This document shows positions 18,516 through 27,019 of a stretch of DNA of 64,000 nt, in pieces; position 1 is the first letter of the stretch, and each line of letters opens with the position of its first letter. Position numbers and translations under genes: made by a program. Location: assembly GCF_003852235.1 (NCBI RefSeq), contig NZ_CP027732.1, forward strand, positions 3,348,001 to 3,412,000, read 5' to 3'. The notes below the pieces were generated by a model. The model was not told where the DNA came from and did no database searches. It saw only the letters and a program-made list of their open reading frames with translations. Origin of the DNA: Pseudomonas sp. R4-35-07 (GTDB lineage: Bacteria; Pseudomonadota; Gammaproteobacteria; Pseudomonadales; Pseudomonadaceae).

Positions 18516-19253
18516 TTATAAGCCTTGCCGAGCGTCGAGGTGCGGGTAGACGTCGAGCAGGTCGAGGGCATCGGCGACCGCATGGCCGCTGGCGGTATTG
18601 TCGAAAATGCACCAGGTGGGAATGCCCTCTTCAATCGACTGGCGCAGCAACCGCGCATACGCCTGCACCCGCTCGTGCCCATAGGCGCTGTGATAAATCC
18701 GCGGCGAGCCATGCAGACGCCAATAACGCACGCCATGCCAGGCATCACCGGCAGCGATCACCGCAGGGTCGGCGCTGACCCAACCGATTTCGAGCGACTG
18801 CAACAAAGTTCCGGCCGCGAGCCAACTGGAATGGCGCGGTTCCAGCACCACGGTACCGGCAAACCGTTGGCGCAGCGCCTCGAAAAAAGCGTCGGCAACC
18901 AACGGCTCATACCTCAGGGACGGCGGCAGCTGCACTAACAGGCAACCCAGCTTCTCGTCCAGTTGCAGGCACTGCGCGAGAAACTCGTCCAAGGCGGTAC
19001 CGCACTGCTGCAAGCGCAGTTCGTGGGTGATCCGCTTGGGCACCTTGACGGAAAAACGGAAACCCGCAGGCACCGACTCACGCCAACGCTCATAGGTTTT
19101 TGCCAGGTGAGGTCGATAAAACGAACTGTTGATTTCCACCGCATTGAAACGCGAGGCATAGCGTTGTAAATGCGTGCCTTGCTCAGCGAAGGCCGGCCAA
19201 TGCTCGCGGGGCAAGCTCCAGCCGGCGCAGCCCACATACAGAGGTGCTGTCAA
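18516..19253 (-). CDS. DUF72 (YecE-like) TIM-barrel protein
   Basis: This 245-residue member of the DUF72 family has an unknown reaction. The family start YVGCAGWSLP, the NAVEINSSFYRPH segment, FSVKVPKRITHE and the C-terminal WCIFDNTASGHAVADAL are characteristic. Its start codon overlaps the stop of the upstream gene as ATGA, so the two are translationally coupled. It is the third gene of a compact minus-strand operon (19893 to 18516). Confidence 0.88.
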   Translation of the reverse strand: MTAPLYVGCAGWSLPREHWPAFAEQGTHLQRYASRFNAVEINSSFYRPHLAKTYERWRESVPAGFRFSVKVPKRITHELRLQQCGTALDEFLAQCLQLDEKLGCLLVQLPPSLRYEPLVADAFFEALRQRFAGTVVLEPRHSSWLAAGTLLQSLEIGWVSADPAVIAAGDAWHGVRYWRLHGSPRIYHSAYGHERVQAYARLLRQSIEEGIPTWCIFDNTASGHAVADALDLLDVYPHLDARQGL

Positions 19254-19681
19254 AACAACACCGTGGCGGCATCGCGCATGAAAATCTCGATGGTCTTGGG
19301 GCCGACACCCTCGAACTCACCCAGGCGTTTTTCGAACGCCTGGCGGTTATCGCTGGCCTCACGCATGCGGGTGATCTTGCCGCCGTACTCGGCGTTGAGC
19401 TTCGCACTCAGGTCCAACAGGCGTTGCGCCGTGGTTTCGTCGTAGCGCACGTAATGCGCACGCCCCAACATCGCGACCAGCTCCCGCGCCGTGCAGTGCT
19501 GCAACTTGCGCGGGGTGTCGCGGCCCTCCTCTTCAACGATCACCTTGTAGGCTTGCGCGGCAATGGGCGCCTGAATGCGCTTGCCCATCAGGAAACTGGC
19601 GATAAACCACTTGAACAGGCCGGTGTCATCGCCGGGCTTGAGCGCGATGCCCAACTCGGCCGCGCTGATGGAACGGGCCAT
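19250..19681 (-). CDS. Small helix-hairpin-helix DNA-binding protein (endonuclease III-like)
   Basis: This 143-residue protein has a helix-hairpin-helix near its end (FEGVGPKTIEIFMRD). That matches the DNA-binding element of HhH-GPD base excision glycosylases, but no iron-sulfur cluster cysteines follow and the protein is shorter than endonuclease III (about 210 residues). A role in DNA binding or repair is inferred only from that motif. The ATG at 19681 has AGGGG nine bases upstream; a GTG two codons earlier is too close to it. It is co-transcribed with the DUF72 gene downstream and the short acidic gene upstream. Confidence 0.75.
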   Translation of the reverse strand: MARSISAAELGIALKPGDDTGLFKWFIASFLMGKRIQAPIAAQAYKVIVEEEGRDTPRKLQHCTARELVAMLGRAHYVRYDETTAQRLLDLSAKLNAEYGGKITRMREASDNRQAFEKRLGEFEGVGPKTIEIFMRDAATVLF

Positions 19682-19683
19682 GC

Positions 19684-19893
19684 TCACTGCCCCTTGCTGA
19701 GCTTCTCGTTGATCGCATCCGTCTGGCGTTCGATGTCCTTGATCGAGGTTGGCGTCACGACTTTGTCGATGGTTTCGGTCTTGGGGTTCGGACGCTCCAG
19801 GGTCTGCCCCTTGGCGCCGTCGGCATGGCCTTTTTGCGCGTCTTCGGAACTGATGGGTGCGGGGGTTTTATCGGCGGGCGTGTGATCGGTCAC
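19684..19893 (-). CDS. Short hydrophilic hypothetical protein
   Basis: This 69-residue polar protein, rich in Thr, Asp, Lys and Pro (TDHTPADKTPAPISSEDA), has no membrane segment and no recognised domain. It starts with GTG at 19893, which has CAGGAGA eight bases upstream; an upstream in-frame start at 19926 has no such site. Its stop lies two bases before the next gene's ATG, so it heads the three-gene operon. It may be disordered. Confidence 0.65.
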   Translation of the reverse strand: MTDHTPADKTPAPISSEDAQKGHADGAKGQTLERPNPKTETIDKVVTPTSIKDIERQTDAINEKLSKGQ

Positions 19894-20090
19894 AGTGCTA
19901 TCTCCTGGCAATGACAGGCCACCCACAGCGGCGGCCCTATGCAGCAGAACCTTGGGAATTTGGATTAGTTCAAGGAAATTGCCCGCTTGGCCGCTGGGTC
20001 AATTCACGCAAAAAAAATTTAAACCTTTTGCGCAGGGCGCGGCTCAACACTGATGTAACGGCATCACGCCATTTCCCAAGGAGAGACACC

Positions 20091-20594
20091 ATGACGACTC
20101 GACTGATGAAACAAATGGGCCTGACATTCGCGCTGGTTGCGGGCTCGATTTCCACCGCGATGGCCGCCACGTCCAACGACTTTGTCGACAATGCCGCCGA
20201 GGGTGGTATCACCGAAGTGGAAGCCGGCAAGCTGGCCCTGGAAAAAAGCAGCTCGGCAGACGTGAAAACTTTTGCCCAACACATGATTACTGACCATACC
20301 AAGGCCAATCAGGAACTGATGGCCCTGGCGAAAAAACTCGACATCGAAGTACCGGATGATGCTGCTCTGACCGACAAGGCGAAGAAAGCCATCCTGGAAA
20401 TGCGCGATGAATCGTTCGACAAGGCGTACGCCAACAACCAGGTCGACGCCCATCAAAAAACCGTCGACCTGTTCAAGAAGGAAGCCGAGTCCTCGGACAA
20501 CGCCGAGTTGAAGGCCTTCGCTACCAAGACTCTGCCAACCCTGGAAGCACACCTGAAAATGGCCAAGGAGCTGCAAGCCAAACACGCCCATTAA
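20091..20594 (+). CDS. Periplasmic DUF4142 protein
   Basis: This 167-residue exported protein has a signal peptide (hydrophobic about 8-22, cleavage likely after AMA at about 25). A helical ferritin-like DUF4142 domain follows with ITEVEAGKLALEKSS, VKTFAQHMITDHTKANQEL and DAHQKTVDLFKKEAES. These proteins are commonly induced by stress, but the role is not established. The start has AAGGAGAGACACC directly upstream. The PfpI-like gene follows 30 bases after the stop with its own ribosome site, so the two may form one transcript. Confidence 0.88.
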   Translation: MTTRLMKQMGLTFALVAGSISTAMAATSNDFVDNAAEGGITEVEAGKLALEKSSSADVKTFAQHMITDHTKANQELMALAKKLDIEVPDDAALTDKAKKAILEMRDESFDKAYANNQVDAHQKTVDLFKKEAESSDNAELKAFATKTLPTLEAHLKMAKELQAKHAH

Positions 20595-20624
20595 TCCTTC
20601 CATGACCCAAGGAGACACTCGACC

Positions 20625-21185
20625 ATGAGTTCGCAACTCAACGGCAAGCACATCCTCGTCATCACCTCCAACACCGGCATCGAGCGTGACGAACTGCTCA
20701 AGCCCTTGCAAACCCTGCGTAGCTACGGCGCGACGGTAACGCACGCGTCCAGCAAAGGCGGCACCACCCAGACCTTTGTCGGCGATACGGAAAAAGACCA
20801 GACCGTGGAATCCGACGTGCAACTGTCGGACGTGGTCGGCGGCAACTTCGATGCGCTGGTCATTCCCGGCGGCACCGTGAATGCCGACACCCTGCGCCAG
20901 GACGCAGCCGCGCTGCGCTTGATCAATGAGTTCGCCCAGGCCGGCAAGACCATCGCGGCGATCTGCCACGGCCCGTGGGCGTTGATCGACGCCGGCGTGG
21001 TCAAAGGCAAGACCCTCACCGCGTATAAAAGCGTGCGTATCGACCTGGAAAACGCCGGTGCCGCTGGCGTGGTCGATGCCCAGGTGCAGGAATGCAAAGC
21101 CAATGGCTGGACCTTGATCACTTCGCGCACGCCGGACGATCTGCCGGCGTTCAATGAAGCGATTGCCAAAGCAGTCGCGGGCTGA
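20625..21185 (+). CDS. DJ-1/PfpI-family protein (type 1 amidotransferase-like)
   Basis: This 186-residue protein of the DJ-1/PfpI superfamily has the nucleophile elbow AAICHGPW, with the reactive Cys followed by His, and the preceding DALVIPGGT loop. Family members act as protein deglycases, chaperones or proteases in carbonyl and oxidative stress; which applies here cannot be read from sequence. It follows the DUF4142 gene and ends just before a strong terminator, consistent with a two-gene stress operon. Confidence 0.88.
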   Translation: MSSQLNGKHILVITSNTGIERDELLKPLQTLRSYGATVTHASSKGGTTQTFVGDTEKDQTVESDVQLSDVVGGNFDALVIPGGTVNADTLRQDAAALRLINEFAQAGKTIAAICHGPWALIDAGVVKGKTLTAYKSVRIDLENAGAAGVVDAQVQECKANGWTLITSRTPDDLPAFNEAIAKAVAG

Positions 21186-21201
21186 TCTTTAGGCCGCAAC
21201 C

Positions 21202-21234
21202 AAAACAGGCGCCCCATGGGGCGCCTGTTTTTTT
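21202..21234 (+). terminator. Strong intrinsic terminator
   Basis: A perfect 30-base palindrome centred on CCATGG is followed by a run of T. It ends the DUF4142/PfpI transcript. Because an A run precedes the stem, it can also terminate the opposing small membrane protein gene that ends at 21249. Confidence 0.92.
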
Positions 21235-21248
21235 ATCGCTGAATGCTG

Positions 21249-21455
21249 TTAGTTTTTGCGCTCTTGCGCCATCTCACGCTTAGGCCCGAACATCGCCCAG
21301 GCGATCAGCCCCAGCAGCGGTACGAAGACCAGCACCACCACCCACAAGCCCTTGGTTTCCCAGCCCCCAGTGCTGCGCAATACGATATTGATCGCCCACA
21401 GTTCCAACAGCAGCAGAATCACCGCCAGTACGATCCAGATATAGTTTATTTCCAT
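21249..21455 (-). CDS. Small membrane protein with PLDc_N-like domain
   Basis: This 68-residue protein has two transmembrane helices (about 6-27 and 38-57). The second is preceded by TKGLWVVVLVFVPLLGLIAWAMFGPKR, a pattern of the phospholipase D nuclease N-terminal (PLDc_N) family, here as a stand-alone unit without the catalytic domain. Its function is unknown. AGGAGGTGA precedes the ATG with good spacing. The gene converges on the terminator shared with the PfpI-like gene. Confidence 0.85.
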   Translation of the reverse strand: MEINYIWIVLAVILLLLELWAINIVLRSTGGWETKGLWVVVLVFVPLLGLIAWAMFGPKREMAQERKN

Positions 21456-21734
21456 GCTTCACCTCCTGATGTCTAAGGCTTAGGTCAAGCAGAAGCGCCA
21501 AGGGTTCCATTGGATTTTTTCAACTGAAACCTGGGCCAACGCGGTAAATGTGCGTTGTGCAATCCCGGCAACGCCCGATCATGCAAGCTGCACGACAGCG
21601 AAACGCTAGCTTGACTCTATCTATATGATTCTTAAAACAATTTTTTTTACGTGAAAGTTGGTACGCGTAATGCAATTTTCTGACTCACGAGGCGTGCGTT
21701 TCGACATGCCCGACGACTATCCGTGAGGTTCCAC

Positions 21735-22211
21735 ATGAATGCCATCGACCTTCTCAAAGCCGACCATGAACGCGTCAAGACCCTGCTGACCCAACTGAGC
21801 GAATCCACCGAGCGCGGGGTGAAAAAACGCACCGAGTTGCTGGCCAAGCTGGAGATGGAAATTACCGTGCATACCAAGCTGGAAGAGGAAATCCTCTACC
21901 CGGCTTTCAGGGAAGCCGGCGGTAAGGAACAGGACATCATGTACCACGAAGCCAAGGAGGAGCACCGCACTGTCGATTCACTGGTGCTGCCTGACCTGAA
22001 GCAGACCGATCCGTCTTCCACCGAGTTTTCCGGTCGCGTCAAAGTGGTCAAGGAGCTGCTGGAACACCATATCGAAGAAGAAGAAACCGAGATGTTTCCC
22101 CAGGCCAAGAAACTGCTGGGCAAGGCAAAGCTGGACGAGCTGGGCGCGCAAATGGAAGCGATGAAAGCAACTTACAAGAAGTCTTTGGCGAGTAAGCCAT
22201 TGGCCGCGTGA
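21735..22211 (+). CDS. Hemerythrin-like HHE-domain protein
   Basis: This 158-residue four-helix protein likely binds a diiron centre for oxygen or redox sensing or protection. Conserved His and Glu ligands appear in KADHERVKTLL, HTKLEEEILYPAF, KEEHRTVDSLVLP and HHIEEEETEMFPQ. The ATG at 21735 has GAGG seven bases upstream; a GTG four codons earlier is in frame but less suited. The 280-bp gap upstream holds no other gene and likely carries the promoter. Confidence 0.88.
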   Translation: MNAIDLLKADHERVKTLLTQLSESTERGVKKRTELLAKLEMEITVHTKLEEEILYPAFREAGGKEQDIMYHEAKEEHRTVDSLVLPDLKQTDPSSTEFSGRVKVVKELLEHHIEEEETEMFPQAKKLLGKAKLDELGAQMEAMKATYKKSLASKPLAA

Positions 22212-22592
22212 TGCCCTGTTTTCAAGCCCTTCCCTGATTTTGCGGTAGCGACAGGCCTGCTCACAGGCCCTGTCGCGTTCCATCGCAACTGAAAAATCAT
22301 GAATATGATCGCGACGGTAACGGCGCTGCACTCGAGCAGGCAAAGTAGTTCGGGATGTTACTGGAACACCGGTCAGCCAAGCCTTAATCGGAAACCGAGA
22401 CTCCCCTTTTCATGCGCCGCCGCTACCACCGAACCCGCAAAAGGACGCAGCGCAATGCTGCCCTGTGGCAGAACGTCGCAGATTACGCGGGGTGGCCAAG
22501 GTTGGTAGACTCAGCACCCTTCTCGTTACTCCTTTTCAAAGCCGGGTGGGCCGCTGCACAGCCATTCAGGCGTTTCACAGGACGCACAGTTG
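22212..22592. other. Gap of about 380 bp without a recognised gene
   Basis: Short reading frames here have no ribosome site or known motif. The region presumably carries the promoter and 5' leader for the copper chaperone genes. I see no clear riboswitch fold or terminator. Confidence 0.4.
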
Positions 22593-23201
22593 ATGAGTAC
22601 GTTATTCACCCGCCGCAAAGTGCTGACCGGCATGGGCCTGTTAGGCCTGGGCAGCCTGCTGGGCGGCTGTGACTACAGCCCCAAGCTGAATTTCAAGTAC
22701 GGCAAAGACCTCAGTGACAAGATCATGGGGCGCACCTTCAAGCTCAAGAACACCGACGGCGAAACCGTCACCCTCAGCTCGTACCGTGGCCTGATGCCCG
22801 TGGTGTTCTTCGGCTTTACCCAATGCCCGGCGGTCTGCCCGACCACCCTGGCACGCGCCGCCCAGGCCAAGAAGCTGATGGGCCGCGACGGTGAAATCAT
22901 GCAGGTGGTGTTCATCACCCTGGACCCCGAGCGCGACACCCCCGAGATTCTCGACAAATACGTCAAGGCCTTCGATCCCAGTTTCGAAGCCCTCTACGGC
23001 ACCCCGCAGGAAATCGCCGTGGCCGCCAAGGAGTTCGGGATCTTTTATGAAAAGATCCCCGCCGGCGACACCTACACCCTGTCCCACACCGCCACCAGCT
23101 TCGTGTTCGACACCCGTGGCAACCTGCGCCTTGGCTTGCAGGCGTCCCTTACTGCTAAAGAGTGCGCAGAAGACCTGCTCACCGTCATGGAGGTCTGCTA
23201 A
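22593..23201 (+). CDS. SCO1/SenC-family copper chaperone lipoprotein
   Basis: This 202-residue protein of the SCO1/SenC/PrrC family is anchored in the membrane by a lipoprotein signal with lipobox LLGGC near residue 26. The thioredoxin-like fold carries the copper-binding CPAVC motif (GFTQCPAVCPTT) and the distal His in YTLSHTATSFVFD. It delivers copper to the CuA centre of cytochrome c oxidase or acts as a thiol reductase. Its stop overlaps the ATG of the PCuAC gene (TAATG), which supports a shared role in copper insertion. Confidence 0.92.
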   Translation: MSTLFTRRKVLTGMGLLGLGSLLGGCDYSPKLNFKYGKDLSDKIMGRTFKLKNTDGETVTLSSYRGLMPVVFFGFTQCPAVCPTTLARAAQAKKLMGRDGEIMQVVFITLDPERDTPEILDKYVKAFDPSFEALYGTPQEIAVAAKEFGIFYEKIPAGDTYTLSHTATSFVFDTRGNLRLGLQASLTAKECAEDLLTVMEVC

Positions 23202-23683
23202 TGACTGCCGTTCAACACCTCAAGCGTCTCACCCTCGGCCTCACCCTGCTCGGCCTCGCCGCCCACGCCAGCGCCCAGGTGCAAGTGACCGACGCCTGGG
23301 TCCGCGCCACCGTGCCGGGCCAGCCCTCCAGCGGCGCGTTCATGACCGTCACCGCCGACAGCGACAGCCAGTTGCTGCGCGTGGCGTCGCCCGTGGCCAA
23401 GGACGTGCAGATCCATGAAATGAGCATGAAGGACGACGTGATGCGCATGGGCCCGGTGGACTCGGTGGCCCTGCCCGCCGGCAAAGCCGTCACGCTCGAC
23501 CCGAATGGCTACCACGTCATGCTGATGGGCCTGACCGGCCAGATCAAGGAAGGCGACCAGGTGCCGCTGACTCTCACGGTAAAAGACGCCAAGGGCGCTG
23601 AGCAAAGCATTGAAGTGAAGGCTGCTGCGCGGGGTGTTGACGGGATGGACCATAGCCAGATGGACCACAGCAAAATGCATTGA
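23201..23683 (+). CDS. Periplasmic copper chaperone PCu(A)C
   Basis: This 160-residue secreted protein has a signal peptide cleaved near AHASA. The copper site motif is HEMSMKDDVMRM followed by HVMLMGL (His and Met ligands), typical of PCu(A)C proteins that load copper into cytochrome oxidase CuA with SCO. The C-terminus adds a Met/His-rich tail (MDHSQMDHSKMH), likely a second copper site. It is translationally coupled to the SCO gene. Confidence 0.92.
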   Translation: MTAVQHLKRLTLGLTLLGLAAHASAQVQVTDAWVRATVPGQPSSGAFMTVTADSDSQLLRVASPVAKDVQIHEMSMKDDVMRMGPVDSVALPAGKAVTLDPNGYHVMLMGLTGQIKEGDQVPLTLTVKDAKGAEQSIEVKAAARGVDGMDHSQMDHSKMH

Positions 23684-23700
23684 GGCTCGAACCCGGTCAG

Positions 23701-23810
23701 AAATGTGGGAGGGGCGGTGCGACGATTCGACTTGCCCCCGATGGCGGTGGGTCAGTCACAGGTGGAGCGACTGATACTTCCTCATCGGGGGCAAGCCCCC
23801 TCCCACATTT
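23701..23810. repeat. REP doublet, with one arm carrying a 16-base insert
   Basis: An inverted pair of GTGGGAGGGGG-type units lies between the PCuAC and HIT genes. The left unit (from 23703) has CGGTGCGACGATTCGA inserted between its GGGAGGGG and CTTGCCCCCGAT halves; the right unit at about 23783-23808 is regular. Confidence 0.8.
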
Positions 23811-23927
23811 GGATTGCGGCGTATCAGTTACATAGCCGTCGATGGTCAAGCTCCCACAGATTCGAAACCACGCCCATTTCGGGGATCCTTGTTATCCTGG
23901 CGCTCCAGTTCACATGGACGCGCGCCC

Positions 23928-24446
23928 ATGCCAATAGACCCCGCCTTCATCCTGCACCAGACCGAACACTGGCTGCTCAACCATCATCAGTCTTCAAAAC
24001 TGCCGGGCTACCTGATGCTGGGCGCCAAGGCACCGATTGCTTCCCTCGCTGACATGCCCGACGCCGCACTGGCCGAACTGGGCGGTCTGCTTGCCCGAAC
24101 CCAACGGATAATGGAAACGCAGCTGCAGCCCAAGTGGCTCTACATAAGCCGCTACGGGCATATGCCGGGATTTGCGCTGCACTTTCATTTCATCCCCGTC
24201 TATGACTGGGTAGAGCAAGCGTTCTGGCAGGACGAACGCTATCGCACGCTGCACAGCTTCGGCTCGCAAGCACAAGCCAAAACCCCGACCGATGGGGCTG
24301 AACTGACGTTGTTTGTATGGCGTGAATTTGGCGAGAGTGATGCGCCGCCGCTGATTCAAGGACCCGGAGTGGAGCAGGTGATTGAGCGATTGCGCACTGG
24401 TTTCAAAGATCGTTCCCACGCTCCCGCGTGGGAATGCAGCCCGTGA
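23928..24446 (+). CDS. HIT-family hydrolase
   Basis: This 172-residue protein belongs to the histidine triad superfamily of nucleotide hydrolases and transferases. The triad is seen in GFALHFHFIPVYDW (HxHxH-like). The start at 23928 follows the REP doublet; an upstream frame is rejected because it reads through the repeat. The last dozen or so residues (from about KDRSHAPAW) are encoded by the repeat at 24408-24528, so the native C-terminus is probably shorter and was extended by the repeat. The substrate is unknown. Confidence 0.75.
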   Translation: MPIDPAFILHQTEHWLLNHHQSSKLPGYLMLGAKAPIASLADMPDAALAELGGLLARTQRIMETQLQPKWLYISRYGHMPGFALHFHFIPVYDWVEQAFWQDERYRTLHSFGSQAQAKTPTDGAELTLFVWREFGESDAPPLIQGPGVEQVIERLRTGFKDRSHAPAWECSP

Positions 24447-24528
24447 CGCTCTGCGTCACCTGAGCGCAGTGGCTGGCAGGACGCGGAGCGTCCCGGAAGG
24501 CATTCCCACGCAGAGCATGGGAACGATC
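24408..24528. repeat. GATCGTTCCCACGC-type palindromic repeat
   Basis: GATCGTTCCCACGC at the left and its inverted form GCATGGGAACGATC at the right bound about 120 bases that include GTGACGCTCTGCGTCAC. A second copy is at 37951-38060. Each overlaps the 3' end of a plus-strand gene. Confidence 0.85.
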
Positions 24529-24559
24529 AGGGCCATATGGTGATCGGCCGAGCAGATGA

Positions 24560-25090
24560 TTACGTAACCAGGCACTCGCTTTGGTCGCCTGCCGCACCGG
24601 AATTCTGCGCAAGCTTTTTCACCATCGGCACACACGCCAGCACCAGTCCCGCTGGCGAGCGATACACCGCCTGCTCATGCCCCACATACCCGCACGCTCT
24701 ATAAAAGCTCACCGCGTTCAACGTCGAGTCAAGCACCACCTCTGCAACCGCCCGCTGCCGCGCAACGTCTTCCAGGTGGTCAAGCATTGCCTTGCCATAC
24801 CCGCGCCCGGTGAATGCGGACCTTACGAACAACGCCCCGATTTCATTGTTGGCCAGGTCAAGCATGCCCGTAACGACGGCTTCACCGTTCACCCAACCCA
24901 TGTAAAACAATTTTTCCATCAATGTGCTGTAACCGTCGCTTGCGCGACCTCGGGTCCAGAGTGCCATTTGCTCAGCGCTGTAGGCACCAATGCACTGACT
25001 GCGAATGGCCTCGCGACGAATCTCAAACGCCCTGTCAGCGTCGTCTGGTGTGGCTCGTTTTATCTCTAGCACAGCACTCACTCTCTCCAT
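24560..25090 (-). CDS. GNAT-family N-acetyltransferase
   Basis: This 176-residue acyl-CoA-dependent acetyltransferase has the family core FVRSAFTGRGYGKAMLDHLE, with the acetyl-CoA-binding R/Q-x-x-G-x-G/A pattern, and the C-terminal SFYRACGYVGHEQAVYR. The acceptor is unknown. The ATG at 25090 is chosen because LEIKRATPDDADRAFEIRR begins the fold soon after; a GTG at 25144 would add 18 residues. The gene is convergent with the HIT gene across the repeat. Confidence 0.85.
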   Translation of the reverse strand: MERVSAVLEIKRATPDDADRAFEIRREAIRSQCIGAYSAEQMALWTRGRASDGYSTLMEKLFYMGWVNGEAVVTGMLDLANNEIGALFVRSAFTGRGYGKAMLDHLEDVARQRAVAEVVLDSTLNAVSFYRACGYVGHEQAVYRSPAGLVLACVPMVKKLAQNSGAAGDQSECLVT

Positions 25091-25284
25091 GACTTTAAAA
25101 AATCCACCCTTAACCGTTTGTATTAATCGCCCTACCTCCTCCACCGAAGGCTATCTCAAGACCCGCTGCATCCGATATTTATGCTCACTCCCAAGCTTAA
25201 TAATATTTTATTAAAAACCACCCTCCCCCTAGCCTTGAAGTCATGCCCACGTTGAATCCAACTGCATGACGCAAGGACAGACAC

Positions 25285-26574
25285 ATGACTGAATCAATAA
25301 CAAAAACCGACACCCTGGTGGTCGGCGCCGGCCAGGCCGGCGTGGCCATGAGCGAGCATTTGAGCAAGCACGGCGTGCCGCACCTGGTGCTGGAGCGCAG
25401 TCGTATCGCCGAGCGCTGGCGCACCGGGCGCTGGGATTCACTGGTGGCCAACGGGCCGGCCTGGCATGACCGTTTTCCCGGCCTGGAATTCGATGATGTG
25501 GCCCCCGATGGCTTTGCGCCGAAGGAGCGCGTGGCGGACTACTTTGAAGCCTATGCGCGCAAGTTCAATGCGCCGATTCGTACGGGCGTGGAGGTGACGT
25601 CGGTGGTGCGCAATGAAGGCCGTCCAGGCTTTACCGTACACACCAGCCAAGGCGTGATCGAAGCCAACCGCGTGGTGGCCGCCACCGGGCCGTTTCAGAA
25701 GCCGGTGATTCCGGCGATTGCGCAGACAGATACCGCGCTGCATCAGCTGCATTCCGCCGATTATCGCAACCCGGCGCAACTGCCGGCGGGCGCCGTGCTG
25801 GTGGTGGGTGCGGGCTCTTCCGGCGTACAAATCGCCGATGAACTGCAACGCTCCGGTCGTCAGGTGTACCTGTCGGTCGGCGCCCATGACCGGCCGCCTC
25901 GGGCTTATCGCAACCGGGATTTCTGCTGGTGGCTGGGGGTGCTGGGCGAGTGGGACCAGGCCGCGATGAAACCCGGCCGCGAGCACGTGACCATCGCAGT
26001 GAGCGGCGCCCACGGCGGCAAGACCATCGACTTTCGGGAACTGGCCCAGCAAGGCATGACCCTGGTCGGCCTCACCCAAGCGTTTAATGGCAGCGTCGCC
26101 ACATTCCAACCGAACCTGGTAGAGAATCTGGCCCGTGGCGATGAGAACTACCTGGCCCTGCTGGATGCGGCCGATGCCTACATCGAGCGCAACGGCCTCG
26201 ACCTGCCGCTTGAGCCTGAAGCCCGCCGCGTATTCCCGGATGCCGACTGCATAAAGCATCCGATCCTGGAACTAGACCTTGCCCAGGCCGGTATCACTTC
26301 GATCATCTGGGCCACCGGGTTTGCCGTGGACTACAGCTGGCTCAAGGTGGATGCATTCGACGCCGCTGGAAAGCCCCTGCACCAGCGCGGCGTAGCCAGC
26401 GAAACCGGGATTTATTTCCTGGGGCTGCCGTGGCAGTCGCGTCGTGGCTCGTCGTTTATCTGGGGCGTATGGCACGACGCCAAGTACGTGGCCGACCATA
26501 TCGCCATTCAGCGTCAATACCTTGAGTACCGCGAAGCCGCCCCGCTGGCTCGCCCCTCCCCTGTCAGCGCCTGA
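25285..26574 (+). CDS. FAD/NAD(P)-binding flavoprotein monooxygenase
   Basis: This 429-residue flavoprotein is of the flavin-containing/Baeyer-Villiger monooxygenase group. An N-terminal FAD-binding motif GAGQAGVAMSEHL and a central NADP-binding motif GAGSSGVQIADEL frame the protein. WATGFAVDYSWL is the conserved ATG loop. It should oxidise a small substrate using NADPH and O2. It heads a plus-strand run with RidA, DUF1028 and ArgE-like genes, so it probably performs the first step of a catabolic route. AAGGA precedes the ATG. Confidence 0.87.
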   Translation: MTESITKTDTLVVGAGQAGVAMSEHLSKHGVPHLVLERSRIAERWRTGRWDSLVANGPAWHDRFPGLEFDDVAPDGFAPKERVADYFEAYARKFNAPIRTGVEVTSVVRNEGRPGFTVHTSQGVIEANRVVAATGPFQKPVIPAIAQTDTALHQLHSADYRNPAQLPAGAVLVVGAGSSGVQIADELQRSGRQVYLSVGAHDRPPRAYRNRDFCWWLGVLGEWDQAAMKPGREHVTIAVSGAHGGKTIDFRELAQQGMTLVGLTQAFNGSVATFQPNLVENLARGDENYLALLDAADAYIERNGLDLPLEPEARRVFPDADCIKHPILELDLAQAGITSIIWATGFAVDYSWLKVDAFDAAGKPLHQRGVASETGIYFLGLPWQSRRGSSFIWGVWHDAKYVADHIAIQRQYLEYREAAPLARPSPVSA

Positions 26575-26597
26575 TCCCTTTGCCGGAGTTTTTTTTG

Positions 26598-27008
26598 ATG
26601 CCTACTCATACTCGCATCCGCATGTTCAACACCAAAGAAACCTACCCCAACCAAAGCCTGGACAACGACCTGTGCCAGGCCGTACGTGCCGGTAATACCG
26701 TGTATGTGCGCGGCCAGGTGGGCACCGATTTCGACGGCAACCTGATCGGCCTGGGCGACCCACGTGCCCAGGCCGAACAAGCCATGCGCAACGTCAAGCA
26801 ACTGCTTGAGGAAGCGGGCTCCGATCTGTCGCATATCGTCAAGACCACCACTTACCTGATCGACCCGCGCTACCGCGAACCGGTGTATCAGGAAGTCGGC
26901 AAGTGGCTCAAGGGCGTGTTCCCGATCTCCACCGGGCTGGTAGTTTCGGCGCTGGGCCAGCCGCAGTGGCTGATGGAAATCGATGTGATCGCGGTTATTC
27001 CAGAGTAA
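26598..27008 (+). CDS. RidA-family protein (enamine/imine deaminase or related)
   Basis: This 136-residue trimer-forming RidA/YjgF-type protein has the conserved NTVYVRGQVGTDFDGN and DLSHIVKTTTYLIDPRYREPVY segments. RidA proteins hydrolyse reactive enamines or imines; Rut- and other pathway-linked members act on pathway intermediates. The gene sits 23 bases after the monooxygenase and 11 before DUF1028. I chose the ATG at 26598 (CGGAG upstream); an earlier in-frame start adds six residues. Confidence 0.87.
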   Translation: MPTHTRIRMFNTKETYPNQSLDNDLCQAVRAGNTVYVRGQVGTDFDGNLIGLGDPRAQAEQAMRNVKQLLEEAGSDLSHIVKTTTYLIDPRYREPVYQEVGKWLKGVFPISTGLVVSALGQPQWLMEIDVIAVIPE

Positions 27009-27019
27009 GGAGACTAGCC

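Noticed and set aside
22280..22450. Possible cobalamin-type leader before the SCO gene
   Set aside because: I could not find the conserved B12-box core or a consistent fold; SCO genes are not known to be B12-controlled.
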